Assembly (NCBI RefSeq): GCF_020991275.1
Contig: NZ_JAJLQY010000012.1
Coordinates: 124,001-188,000 of the forward strand
Direction of reading: 5' to 3'
Length of the DNA stretch: 64,000 nt
Origin: Actinocorallia sp. API 0066
Lineage (GTDB): Bacteria > Actinomycetota > Actinomycetes > Streptosporangiales > Streptosporangiaceae
A program made the position numbers and the translations under genes. Positions 18,255-25,930 of the stretch are shown here, piece by piece. The notes beneath the pieces were generated by a model, which ran no database searches, was not told where the DNA came from, and saw only the letters and a program-made list of their open reading frames with translations. Numbering within the stretch: position 1 is the stretch's first letter; every line of letters starts with the position of its first letter.

Positions 18255-19040
18255 ATGAAGCGCAGCATGTTCCGCACCCTCGGCCTCGCCGTTCTCACGG
18301 CGGTGGCCCTGGCGTCTCCCGCCCAACCCGCCCAGGCCGACGACCGCGTCACCCTCGGCGGCGGCAGCGGCATCTACGTCAAGGTCATCGCCGACGAGCG
18401 CGGCTACCGGATCGGGATCTGTACCGTCACCGCCGTCGGCACCGACGACTTCGGCAACCTGGTGGCGCTGACCAACGCCCACTGTTACACCGAGGACGAC
18501 GGCACAAAGCTCGTCGGCGACAAGGTCTACTACGACCCGACGCCCGCCGGCACGTTCTTCGCACCCGCTCCCGAGCCCGGTATGCCGGAGCTTGAGGCTG
18601 CGGTCGCGGCGGGCCCGATCGGCGAGGTGACGTACGTCAGCGACTCGAACCACCTGTTCGGCGGCGGCCCGCACGGCATGGACTACGCCGTCATCAAGCT
18701 AGACCCGACGAAGGTCAAGCTCACCAACACCGTAACGAGCCCCTCCGGCACCCTAACCATCAACTCCCTAGGCAACCCTCCCGGCAACGGCGCCCGCCTC
18801 TGCAAGCAGGGCCACCGCACCGGCCTCACCTGCGGCTTCAAGACCGGCACCCACTCCATCTGGTTCGTCACCACCATCCTCACCAACGGCGGCGACTCCG
18901 GCTCCCCCGCCGTCCACGGCACCACCCTCGTAGGCAACTCCTTCGGCGCCTTCCACCACACCCCCATCCACAACATCCTCAACGACATCAACACCCGAAA
19001 CGCCCCCGGCAAGAACTTCACCCTCCACCCCACCCCCTAA
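18255..19040 (+). CDS. Secreted chymotrypsin-fold serine protease
   Basis: Encodes 261 aa. A Sec signal peptide ends near residue 28 (PAQA-D). The catalytic triad is visible: His76 in TNAHC, Asp143 in MDYAVI and Ser215 in NGGDSGSP. Cysteines at 77, 183 and 193 may form disulphides. The closest general class is S1 family streptogrisin/trypsin-like proteins of actinomycetes. GAGGAG precedes ATG 18255. The protein lacks a long pro-region, so autoprocessing of the kind seen in streptogrisins is not evident. A terminator follows. Confidence 0.85.
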   Translation: MKRSMFRTLGLAVLTAVALASPAQPAQADDRVTLGGGSGIYVKVIADERGYRIGICTVTAVGTDDFGNLVALTNAHCYTEDDGTKLVGDKVYYDPTPAGTFFAPAPEPGMPELEAAVAAGPIGEVTYVSDSNHLFGGGPHGMDYAVIKLDPTKVKLTNTVTSPSGTLTINSLGNPPGNGARLCKQGHRTGLTCGFKTGTHSIWFVTTILTNGGDSGSPAVHGTTLVGNSFGAFHHTPIHNILNDINTRNAPGKNFTLHPTP

Positions 19041-19066
19041 CCCCTCCCACCCTCCTCCCACCCCCC

Positions 19067-19100
19067 GGACGGCCTTCTCTTCCCCCGCAGAAGGCCGTCC
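19067..19100 (+). terminator. Terminator of the protease gene
   Basis: A perfect 12-bp stem (GGACGGCCTTCT and its complement) with a 10-nt C-rich loop, 26 bp after the stop codon. Confidence 0.75.
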
Positions 19101-19433
19101 CCCCAATTTCCCCCCAGCCCCACCGCCCCCGCCCCGCCCCGCCGACCAGCCAACAACAGACCCGCCACAGAGAACCACCCCACCCCCAACTAGAAAAAGC
19201 CACCCCGTCCGCCCAACCCCACCCCACCTTTTCGCCTTCCCCGCTGTCCCCCGCCAACAAGCACGAACAGGCACACGACGCTCCCTGTCCGGTCGCTTTC
19301 CGACCTCGCACCCACATGCCTGCTGCCCGACGCTCCCAACTGCCAGCGGCAGTACAAAGGTTCAGACGGCGAAAGGCTCAAAGCCCCTCTGGCAGATGCC
19401 CACCCGTAGCCAACCACCCCCACCACCCGAGCC
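19101..19433. other. C-rich intergenic region preceding CRISPR leader 1, no gene seen
   Basis: Strongly C-biased on the plus strand in its first third, with no ORF of plausible codon usage. A short palindrome CTGCCAGCGGCAG lies near 19345. The last 10-15 bp before 19434 still resemble the region upstream of leader 2 (CCACCACCC then GAGCCC), so the functional leader may extend left of the marked core. Confidence 0.4.
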
Positions 19434-19484
19434 CAACCGAATAAGATCCCCCCAACGCCCCAAAGAAACCCCAGGCCAACAAGC
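19434..19484 (+). promoter_or_regulatory. CRISPR leader 1
   Basis: A 51-bp block directly before the first repeat of array 1. It is shared almost base for base with the sequences before arrays at 20692 and 37352. Common landmarks are ACCGAATAA, an AT-rich hexamer TAAGAT at 19442-19447 (TAAAAT in the other two), CCCCAAAGAAACCCCA and a final CAACAAGC touching the first repeat. Position and orientation identify it as the leader and probable crRNA promoter. Confidence 0.8.
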
Positions 19485-20437
19485 CTCGCCCCCGCACCCG
19501 CGGGGATGCTCCCCGCGAGGACAGCCGGCGCCGGGCGGACGCCGCCTCGCCCCCGCACCCGCGGGGATGCTCCCAAGAACCTGGCCGGTGTGAACGCGCT
19601 GCACCTCTCGCCCCCGCACCCGCGGGGATGCTCCGACCTCGTCCGTCGGCAGGGCGTCCAGCGGCCACTCGCCCCCGCACCCGCGGGGATGCTCCGGCGT
19701 CAGCGGTGGCCTTGTCCGATCCCAGGATCTCGCCCCCGCACCCGCGGGGATGCTCCGAGCTGGACGTTCTCCGGCTCCTGCCACCCGTGCTCGCCCCCGC
19801 ACCCGCGGGGGATGCTCCGGCGGAAGGCCACCCCTGCCGAGAGGTCGGGCCTCGCCCCCGCACCCGCGGGGATGCTCCTCCACGTCCCCACCAGGCCCGC
19901 CGCGGCCACCGCTCGCCCCCGCACCCGCGGGGATGCTCCCACGATGATCAGGGAGGACGTGCCCGAGGACCCTCGCCCCCGCACCCGCGGGGATGCTCCC
20001 CGGCTACGGTCTGCCCCGGACGACCCGTCCGGCTCGCCCCCGCACCCGCGGGGATGCTCCGGAGACTGACCATGATCGACTCCGTGATCCGGACTCGCCC
20101 CCGCACCCGCGGGGATGCTCCGAAGACGGGCAGCTCCTGCGCACCGGCCTCGTGCTCGCCCCCGCACCCGCGGGGATGCTCCGGGGCAGCGCTGCGGCGA
20201 GCGCGGCGTCGGCTCCTCGCACCCGCACCCGCACCCGCGGGGATGCTCCGATTTTGGGCAGGGCGATGACGATCGCGACCGCCTTGCTCCCGCACCCGCA
20301 CCCGCGGGAATGCTCCCGCCGCGTTCGCGGCCGCGAACGCGACGCCGGACTCGCTCCCGTACCCGCGGGGATGCTCCCGACTACGACGAGACCGTCACGA
20401 TGGCCACGAGCTCGCCCCCGCACCCGCAGGATGCTCC
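19485..20437 (+). CRISPR. CRISPR array 1, type I-E, 16 repeats and 15 spacers
   Basis: 28-bp repeats starting CTCGCC and ending GCGGGGATGCTCC, with 32-33-bp spacers and a 60-61-bp period. The leader-proximal (left) 12 repeats are almost identical; repeat 6 at 19790 has one extra G. Repeats 13 and 14 (20216 and 20283) carry a 6-bp GCACCC duplication, repeat 15 has two changes and repeat 16 lacks one G. Decay at the right end agrees with the leader being on the left. Spacers are all different; none could be matched to a source here. Confidence 0.97.
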
Positions 20438-20640
20438 GGACAGTACGTCCTCAGCTGTCGAAATCGTGGAAGGCGCGGCCGTCTCTCGAAGGCGATCGTC
20501 AGGTCAGCGGTGAGGCCGTTGCGAGGCTGACGTGAGCCCACGCCGCCAGCCGATGATGCTGATCACTTCCCCTTCCCCATCGCCATCGCGACCCAGAACA
20601 GAACCAAAGCGATCAACCCTGCCCCCACCACCCCGAGCCC
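20438..20640. other. Spacer region between array 1 and leader 2
   Basis: About 200 bp with no gene on the plus strand. On the minus strand a 35-codon frame begins at a TTG inside leader 2 and ends at a TGA near 20560. It encodes a hydrophobic stretch (GLIALVLFWVAMAM). It has no clear ribosome site and the frame is shifted in leader 1, so I do not call it a gene. Confidence 0.35.
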
Positions 20641-20691
20641 CAACCGAATAAAATCCCCCCAACGCCCCAAAGAAACCCCAGGCCAACAAGC
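20641..20691 (+). promoter_or_regulatory. CRISPR leader 2
   Basis: The 51-bp leader block again, differing from leader 1 at a single position in the core (TAAAAT at 20649-20654 instead of TAAGAT). Similarity to leader 1 continues about 20 bp further left than it does with leader 4. Confidence 0.8.
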
Positions 20692-21146
20692 CTCGACCCC
20701 GCACCCGCGGGGATGCTCCCGGGATGGGCCGGTCGATCCTCGCCACGTTCACCTCGACCCCGCACCCGCGGGGATGCTCCTCGCGAACGCGCGCTCGACC
20801 TGCCAGAACGGGCCTCGACCCCGCACCCGCGGGGATGCTCCGTCCAGCGGCTCCTACGACGGGTGGGGCGAGGACTCGACCCCGCACCCGCGGGGATGCT
20901 CCGATCGACCTGGAGCCCGGACAGCGCGGGAAGCGCTCGACCCCGCACCCGCGGGGATGCTCCCGTCGGGCAGCTCCTCACCGAGTCCCCGATCGCCTCG
21001 ACCCCGCACCCGCGGGGATGCTCCCCGCTACGAGCCCGCCCACCGCACCCAGACCCACTCGACCCCGCACCCGCGGGGATGCTCCGGTGACCGGAACGCC
21101 CGACCTGTCCGAGGAGTCCTCGACCCCGCACCCGCGGGGATGCTCC
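20692..21146 (+). CRISPR. CRISPR array 2, type I-E, 8 repeats and 7 spacers
   Basis: Eight identical 28-bp repeats starting CTCGACC and ending GCGGGGATGCTCC at an exact 61-bp period (20692, 20753, 20814, 20875, 20936, 20997, 21058, 21119). All spacers are 33 bp. The repeats differ from array 1 by one base (A for C at position 5). The absence of any decay, even in the last repeat, suggests a young array. Confidence 0.97.
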
Positions 21147-21276
21147 TCCGCCAGGAGCAGTTAGCGCAGGTCTCTCAGGAACGTCTCCTCGGCATTCATC
21201 GCGCCGAACGCCTGTCATGACGAAGGTCCCGCATCTAACGTGGAAGTTGTCGAGACTTCACGAGAGGACGGGACCC

Positions 21277-22515
21277 ATGCCCGATTCTAATACCAGCATC
21301 GGTGGTCGTGTGAAGGAACTGCGCCGTCGTCACGCCCTGAGTCAAGAGGCCCTCGCTGACGCTGCGAAAGTCAGCGTGGCGGTCGTCCGCAAGATCGAGC
21401 AGGGCGGCACCGCGCGGATGGAGACTTACCACGCGCTTGCCCGGGTGCTCGGTGTCCGGACCGTGTGGTTCGCGAACCCGGCCACACCCGCGCCCGCCGA
21501 GGCTGCGCATGATGAGCTCCTGCTCGCGGACATTCGTTCGGCGATCATCCCGCCGGTCGACATCACCGGTCGGCCTATGCGGCTGGGGTACGACACCGTC
21601 GATGCTGACACCGCAGACCTCCGTCGGCTGCGCACAGCGACTGACCGGGCCGCTCTCGCCTACCACCACGACCGGTATGACGACCTTGCCAGCATCATCC
21701 CCGCGCTCGTCCGCAGCGCCCACCACCACGTCGAGCACTTCGACGGCGACGAGGAGGCCGAAGCGCGCCGGATCCGTGCGGACATCCTCTCAATCGGCGG
21801 CCGGTACCTGATCCAGGTGAGAGAGCACGACCTGGCGCTCGCCGCCCTGCGCGCCTCCCTAGAGGACGCCGTGGCGGTCGGCGACATGCCGCTTGCCGCG
21901 TCTGCGGTGGCATCTCAGGCGTGGGCGATGATGCGACAGGGGCGGCTCACTGAAGTCGAGACCTTGTGCGTCACCACCGCCGAACAGATCGAGCCGAAGG
22001 TCTCCGGGGCGAGCGTCGTAGACCTGAGTGCCTGGGGGTGGCTCCTCATCCGCGCGGCGGCCGCCGCTGCACGTAACAACCGTCCCGATGCTGCCCGCGA
22101 GTACGCGCAGATCGCCCACACCGCAGGCGCCCGGGTCGGCGCGCAGCGGCAGAACGTGTTGAGCTACAGCACCTTCGGTCCCATCGACACCATGTACTCG
22201 GCGGTTGAGGTCGAGATGACCGCGCACGAGCCCGCGCGAGCCCTTGGGCTGGCGAAGACCCGGCCGCGAGGGGTTGGCTCCACCGACCCCAACACAGCGA
22301 GTAGGCACCGGCTCACGATCGCGGACGCCCAGATCCAGGTGGGTGATCCGGACCGAGCGACCGACATCCTGATGACGCTCAAGGCGAAGCATCCGGAGTG
22401 GCTGCGCCAGCAGCAGGCTGGCCGGGACGTTGTGCGCAAGCTGCTTGCCTCGCGCGCGCGGACCCTGTCCGGCCCGCAGCGGGAGCTCGCGGACTTCATG
22501 GACGTCGAGGGCTAA
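21277..22515 (+). CDS. XRE-family HTH regulator with TPR-like C-terminal domain
   Basis: Encodes 412 aa. The N-terminal Cro/CI HTH covers about residues 8-63 (RVKELRRRHALSQEALADAA and VSVAVVRKIEQG). The rest is helical and TPR-like, as in the large actinomycete family of XRE regulators found beside RiPP and small-gene clusters. ATG 21277 follows AGAGGACGGGA; a longer in-frame start at 21217 lacks a ribosome site. It is separated from the graspetide genes by a terminator but is transcribed in the same direction and is the likely pathway regulator. An imperfect inverted repeat (GTGGAAGT and ACTTCAC near 21240-21262) could be its operator. Confidence 0.85.
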   Translation: MPDSNTSIGGRVKELRRRHALSQEALADAAKVSVAVVRKIEQGGTARMETYHALARVLGVRTVWFANPATPAPAEAAHDELLLADIRSAIIPPVDITGRPMRLGYDTVDADTADLRRLRTATDRAALAYHHDRYDDLASIIPALVRSAHHHVEHFDGDEEAEARRIRADILSIGGRYLIQVREHDLALAALRASLEDAVAVGDMPLAASAVASQAWAMMRQGRLTEVETLCVTTAEQIEPKVSGASVVDLSAWGWLLIRAAAAAARNNRPDAAREYAQIAHTAGARVGAQRQNVLSYSTFGPIDTMYSAVEVEMTAHEPARALGLAKTRPRGVGSTDPNTASRHRLTIADAQIQVGDPDRATDILMTLKAKHPEWLRQQQAGRDVVRKLLASRARTLSGPQRELADFMDVEG

Positions 22516-22530
22516 GCACTACTTCGTTAC

Positions 22531-22566
22531 GCAGTAGTTTGCCGCAAGCGAGCGGCAAACTACTGC
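22531..22566 (+). terminator. Terminator of the XRE regulator gene
   Basis: A perfect 15-bp stem (GCAGTAGTTTGCCGC and its complement) with a 6-nt loop, 16 bp after the stop codon. Confidence 0.88.
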
Positions 22567-22636
22567 GCCTCGTGGCTGTTACCTCCCGATCGCTCTGCGT
22601 ACCGTCACGGACAACCCAACAACACAGGGGTTCGAG

Positions 22637-22861
22637 ATGACGCAGCCAAGCGCGATCAGTCGGCTACCCAGCATGGCGGAGGCGCTAACTGCTGAGCACG
22701 GTGAGAAATGGGAGATCTGGCGCGAGCTGACCGGGAACCGCCACGGCGACTGGTTCGCCCGCCGCTGGAGTAGCAGCGAACCGGAACACCGCGCTCCCAC
22801 CATCGAGGGCCTCGCACACCTCTTGGCAGGCGGCGATGACCACCTCAGCAGTACAACGTGA
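22637..22861 (+). CDS. Small protein of unknown function, graspetide cluster
   Basis: Encodes 74 aa; not recognised. The central segment WEIWRELTGNRHGDWFARRW, followed by a helix IEGLAHLLAGG, repeats the pattern W-x-I-...-G-x-W-x-A-x-R seen in the next gene and in the ATPase-like protein at 23665. It is the first gene after the XRE terminator and overlaps the next gene by 26 bp, so it opens the operon. No signal peptide or membrane segment is present. Confidence 0.6.
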   Translation: MTQPSAISRLPSMAEALTAEHGEKWEIWRELTGNRHGDWFARRWSSSEPEHRAPTIEGLAHLLAGGDDHLSSTT

Positions 22862-23294
22862 AGACTGGCCTGGCTGGCGCATCTGGCAGTCCGACAGGGG
22901 CACCTGGATGGCCACCCGGCACAGCGACCTCACGGACGAGCAGATGTACGCCGGGCTCGCCATGACGGTCTTCGGCACGACCGAGGAAGAACTCCACGAG
23001 GCACTGCGCGGCCAGGCGCTCATCGATGAGGCACGCGCGCACCAGGTACTCATCGAGCTCGCGACCTACCTGATGTCCCGTCACGGCATCCAGTCCGACT
23101 GGTCTGGAGGGGAGCTCGTCGTCGGCGCCTCGATCAAGATCACCGCAGAGGTCGACGGCCAGCAGGTCATCCTGCTTATGGACGGCCAGCGTCTCTCCAC
23201 CACGGGCGACCCCGACTGGCTCACGGACACCACCGCCCGCATCATCGCCCGCCGCCGCGCGCGCCCTGGCCGGACGCCCGGGACCGCAGCATGA
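22836..23294 (+). CDS. Conserved actinobacterial protein of unknown function, graspetide cluster
   Basis: Encodes 152 aa. Residues 11-50 (WPGWRIWQSDRGTWMATRH, then TVFGTTEEELHEAL) carry the W-x-I-...-G-x-W-x-A-T-R motif and a following acidic helix. I recall this layout from many small unannotated actinomycete proteins. The C-terminal half (ELVVGASIKITAEVDGQQVILLMDG) looks like a small beta-rich unit. The start overlaps the upstream gene and the stop overlaps the next start by 4 bp, so translation is coupled. Confidence 0.65.
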   Translation: MTTSAVQREDWPGWRIWQSDRGTWMATRHSDLTDEQMYAGLAMTVFGTTEEELHEALRGQALIDEARAHQVLIELATYLMSRHGIQSDWSGGELVVGASIKITAEVDGQQVILLMDGQRLSTTGDPDWLTDTTARIIARRRARPGRTPGTAA

Positions 23295-23674
23295 CCCGGC
23301 CTCCGGCGATGCTCGCCGTCTCCCAGGCCGCCGGCCTCGCCGCGGCCGCGATGCGGGGCGCGTTGGAGAGCGCGGCGATGCTGCCCGGCACCATCGACAA
23401 TCTGGCAAGTCGGCTGGAACTGACGCTGGAAGGTCTGGCCGGTGCGCAGGGCCGCACGGTGCTACGCCCGGAGACCGCTCAGATACTGGCGCTCGCAGCA
23501 GCCCGGAGGGTCCTGCGACAGCACAAGCTGCCGCCCGGCTTGTCGCGCACGGTCGCCACCGGATTCGAGCGGGGCCTGTGCACGCTCGCCGAAGCGGCGG
23601 TCCGCCCGCCTCGGCGTGCCCGTCGCCTGCGCATGAACACGCGCCGCCGAAGGAGGGCACGCCGATGCGGCTGA
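23291..23674 (+). CDS. Small Ala/Arg-rich protein of unknown function
   Basis: Encodes 127 aa, mostly alpha-helical by composition, with a strongly basic tail ([18 protein letters not shown]). The basic end could bind nucleic acid or acidic partners; this is inference. ATGA overlap with the upstream gene and a 10-bp overlap with the downstream ATPase-like gene make it part of the operon. No family was recognised. Confidence 0.55.
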   Translation: MTRPPAMLAVSQAAGLAAAAMRGALESAAMLPGTIDNLASRLELTLEGLAGAQGRTVLRPETAQILALAAARRVLRQHKLPPGLSRTVATGFERGLCTLAEAAVRPPRRARRLRMNTRRRRRARRCG

Positions 23675-24381
23675 GCCCCTACGGCGGCGCCCTGGCCACG
23701 CGCCCCACCGTGCTGCCGCTACGCACCCTCGACTCCACACGCGCGTTGAGGACCGCGGTCCACCAGGCAGCGAGGGCCCACCAGCTCTCGCCCGAAGCGA
23801 CGATGCGGCTGGTGACGGCGACGGAGGAGATCGCGGTCAACGCCCTCCGGCACGGCACGCCACCGGTCACCGCGACCGTCAGGGTCGAGCCGCGCACGCT
23901 CCGCACCTCGGTCCACGACCACGGGACCGAGCCGTGGCAGGAGGGCTTCGGGCTCACGTCGGTACGGCGGCTGGCCGACGAGGTCACCGTCTCCTGCCGC
24001 TACGGCACCACCGTCAGCCTGGCGGTCTACCTGCATGCGCCGCCGTCCCCTTTGACCTACCCGGAAGGTGGAACACGACGTACGGGCACGTTCCAGGACG
24101 GAGTGCAGCTCGCCCAGCTCCAGCTGCGCTACCCGCGGTGGCGGACAGCGCGGAACCCGGCAGGAGCATGGACCGCCACACAGCGGGACCAGCCCACCCA
24201 CGTTGTCTCCTGCGCGACGTGGGGGGAGTTGGAGACCGCTCTGGAAGCGGACGCCGTCTCCACCCGACACCGCGCCACAGACACCTGCTGCACAGTCCAG
24301 GCCGCGCAGTCCTACCTGGCCGGGGGCCCGCCGTGCTGCCACGCGGCCGACGGTCGGCCCACGGCGGCGAGGACACCATGA
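23665..24381 (+). CDS. HATPase_c (anti-sigma RsbW-like) protein with extra C-terminal motif
   Basis: Encodes 238 aa. Residues about 15-125 form a GHKL/RsbW-type ATPase domain: the N-box TATEEIAVNALRHG and the later DHGTEPWQEGFGLTSVRRLADEV. The C-terminal part carries PRWRTARNPAGAWTATQR followed by ATWGELETAL, matching the motif shared by the two small genes upstream. RsbW-like proteins in actinomycetes either bind sigma factors or act in signalling. No cognate sigma gene lies nearby. AGGAGGG precedes ATG 23665. Confidence 0.7.
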   Translation: MRLSPYGGALATRPTVLPLRTLDSTRALRTAVHQAARAHQLSPEATMRLVTATEEIAVNALRHGTPPVTATVRVEPRTLRTSVHDHGTEPWQEGFGLTSVRRLADEVTVSCRYGTTVSLAVYLHAPPSPLTYPEGGTRRTGTFQDGVQLAQLQLRYPRWRTARNPAGAWTATQRDQPTHVVSCATWGELETALEADAVSTRHRATDTCCTVQAAQSYLAGGPPCCHAADGRPTAARTP

Positions 24382-24668
24382 GAGACCGGCACTGGCGTGA
24401 GGCCGTCGACGGCGATGTCGCCGAGGCTCGGAAAGCACTCGTGGTACTTCGTGGCACCGCGGCTGCGGCAGGCACCGACATGAGCGAGGTCCTGGCGTAC
24501 GACCGTGCCGACTGGCCGCCCGGCACAGCCGACGCCTACGACGCCTACCAAGCCGCCCGGCAACGCCTCACTGCGGCGTTGGCGCGGGCCGACGGCACAG
24601 ACCCCGAACGCCTGTCACCCGGCGAAACCGCAGCGTATCTCTTGACCGCCCTTGCGTTGGCGCCCTAA
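24378..24668 (+). CDS. Small helical protein of unknown function, upstream of tgmA
   Basis: Encodes 96 aa, rich in Ala, Asp and Arg and probably all helical. ATGA overlap with the ATPase-like gene places it in the operon, and tgmA begins 18 bp after its stop codon. No domain was recognised. The conserved position suggests a role with the peptide or its regulation, but nothing in the sequence proves it. Confidence 0.6.
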   Translation: MRDRHWREAVDGDVAEARKALVVLRGTAAAAGTDMSEVLAYDRADWPPGTADAYDAYQAARQRLTAALARADGTDPERLSPGETAAYLLTALALAP

Positions 24669-24686
24669 CACCCGGAGGACCGACCG

Positions 24687-24971
24687 TTGTTCACCACCAC
24701 CGAACCTTTCCCTCTGAGGCCGTCGGAAAGGCCGCCTTCCGACCCCGCCCCGGCCCAGTCGCCCGCCCGTCCGTGGCTGCTGCGGTTCGCGCGGACCTGC
24801 GACGGGTCTGCGGCCGCGCCGCTGCCGCCCGCGGTCTACGACCCCATCCAGCAGATCTCGGTCGGCCTGCTCGACCCGGGCCTGCTGCCGTACATGCAGA
24901 CCAACAAGGCCACCGTGCAGGATGGCGACCCCAACAACCCGCCCCCGCTCGACGAAGGAGCCAAAGACTGA
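24687..24971 (+). CDS. tgmA: ATP-grasp-modified RiPP precursor (graspetide precursor)
   Basis: Encodes 94 aa from a TTG with GGAGGAC at 24674-24680. The leader contains ARPWLLRFARTCD and AVYDPIQQ, corresponding to the R-P-W-x-L-R and Y-D-P motifs of the TgmA-type precursors (TIGR04186 as I recall it). The C-terminal core, about residues 70-94, offers hydroxyl donors Thr72 and Thr76 and acceptors Asp79, Asp81, Asp89, Glu90 and Asp94. Ester macrocycles between these are expected. Asp79-Gly80 is an aspartimide-prone pair, which fits the neighbouring methyltransferase. It is followed with one-base overlap by the ATP-grasp gene. Confidence 0.85.
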   Translation: MFTTTEPFPLRPSERPPSDPAPAQSPARPWLLRFARTCDGSAAAPLPPAVYDPIQQISVGLLDPGLLPYMQTNKATVQDGDPNNPPPLDEGAKD

Positions 24972-25930
24972 TGGCTGTGCTCGTCATCGCCGACCAGGGC
25001 GACTGGCCGACCGACCGGGTCGTGAAGACCCTCACCGACCGCGGTGTCGAGGTGTTCCGCCTCGACACCGCAGAGTTCCCCACCGCGCTGACCGTCGGGG
25101 CCCGCCTCGACCAGGCCCCCACCTGGACCGGGACGCTCACGAACGGCCACCGGTCCCTCCAGTGGGAGGACGTGACCGCCGTCTACTACCGCACGCCCCG
25201 CGCGTTCGTGTGGCCGGAGGCCATGACCGAGCCGGAGCGGCGGTTCGCCGCGGCGCAGGCCCGGTACGGGCTGGGCGGCCTCATCACCTCCCTGGACTGC
25301 CACTGGGTGTCGCACCCCGCGGCGATGTCGGCCGCCGAGTACAAGCCGCGCCAGCTCACGGTCGCCGCCCGGTCGGGCCTGCGCGTCCCGCCGACCCTGC
25401 TGACCACCCGGCCGGACGAGGTCCGGCAGTTCGCCCGCGAGCACGGGCCCGTCGTGGCCAAACCGGTCGCGTCCCCGATGCTGTGGGAGGGCGACGACCT
25501 CAAGGTCACCTACACCAAGCTCATCCAACCCTCCGACCTGGCCGACCTCACCGGGATCGACAGCACCGTCCACCTGTTCCAGCAGTGGGTCCTCAAGCGG
25601 CACGAGGTGAGGCTGACGGTCGTGGGACGGCGGCTGTTCGCCGCCGAGATCCACGCCCACAGCGACGCCGCCTACATCGACTGGCGATCGGACTACCCGT
25701 CCCTGTCCTACACGACGGCGACCGTGCCCGACCCCGTCGCCCAGGGCGTGCGCCGCTACATGGACACGATGGAGCTCACCTACGGCGCGTTCGACTTCAT
25801 CGTCGACCTGCACGACCGGTGGTGGTTTCTCGAGTGCAACCCGTGCGGCCAGTGGGACTGGATCGCCGCAGCCACCGGCCAGCCCATCGCCGACGCCATC
25901 GCCGACGAACTCCAGGGAGCCACCCGATGA
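24971..25930 (+). CDS. tgmB: ATP-grasp ribosomal peptide maturase
   Basis: Encodes 319 aa of the ATP-grasp family that installs side-chain ester or amide links (omega-ester macrocycles) in graspetides using ATP and an acyl-phosphate intermediate. Visible blocks include VAKPVASPMLWEGDD (ATP-binding lysine region), FQQWVLKRHEVRLTVVGRRLFAAEIHA, and the metal-binding end FDFIVDLHDRWWFLECNPCGQWDW with Glu and Asn. The TGATG junction couples it to tgmA, and its stop overlaps the methyltransferase start by 4 bp. The substrate is inferred to be the C-terminal core of TgmA. Confidence 0.92.
   Translation: MAVLVIADQGDWPTDRVVKTLTDRGVEVFRLDTAEFPTALTVGARLDQAPTWTGTLTNGHRSLQWEDVTAVYYRTPRAFVWPEAMTEPERRFAAAQARYGLGGLITSLDCHWVSHPAAMSAAEYKPRQLTVAARSGLRVPPTLLTTRPDEVRQFAREHGPVVAKPVASPMLWEGDDLKVTYTKLIQPSDLADLTGIDSTVHLFQQWVLKRHEVRLTVVGRRLFAAEIHAHSDAAYIDWRSDYPSLSYTTATVPDPVAQGVRRYMDTMELTYGAFDFIVDLHDRWWFLECNPCGQWDWIAAATGQPIADAIADELQGATR

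Noticed and set aside
19506-21220. Several frames translating the CRISPR arrays
   Set aside because: They read the repeat as PRTRGDAP- or GASPRVRGR-like periodic peptides every 20 residues, which is the signature of translated CRISPR repeats and not of genes.
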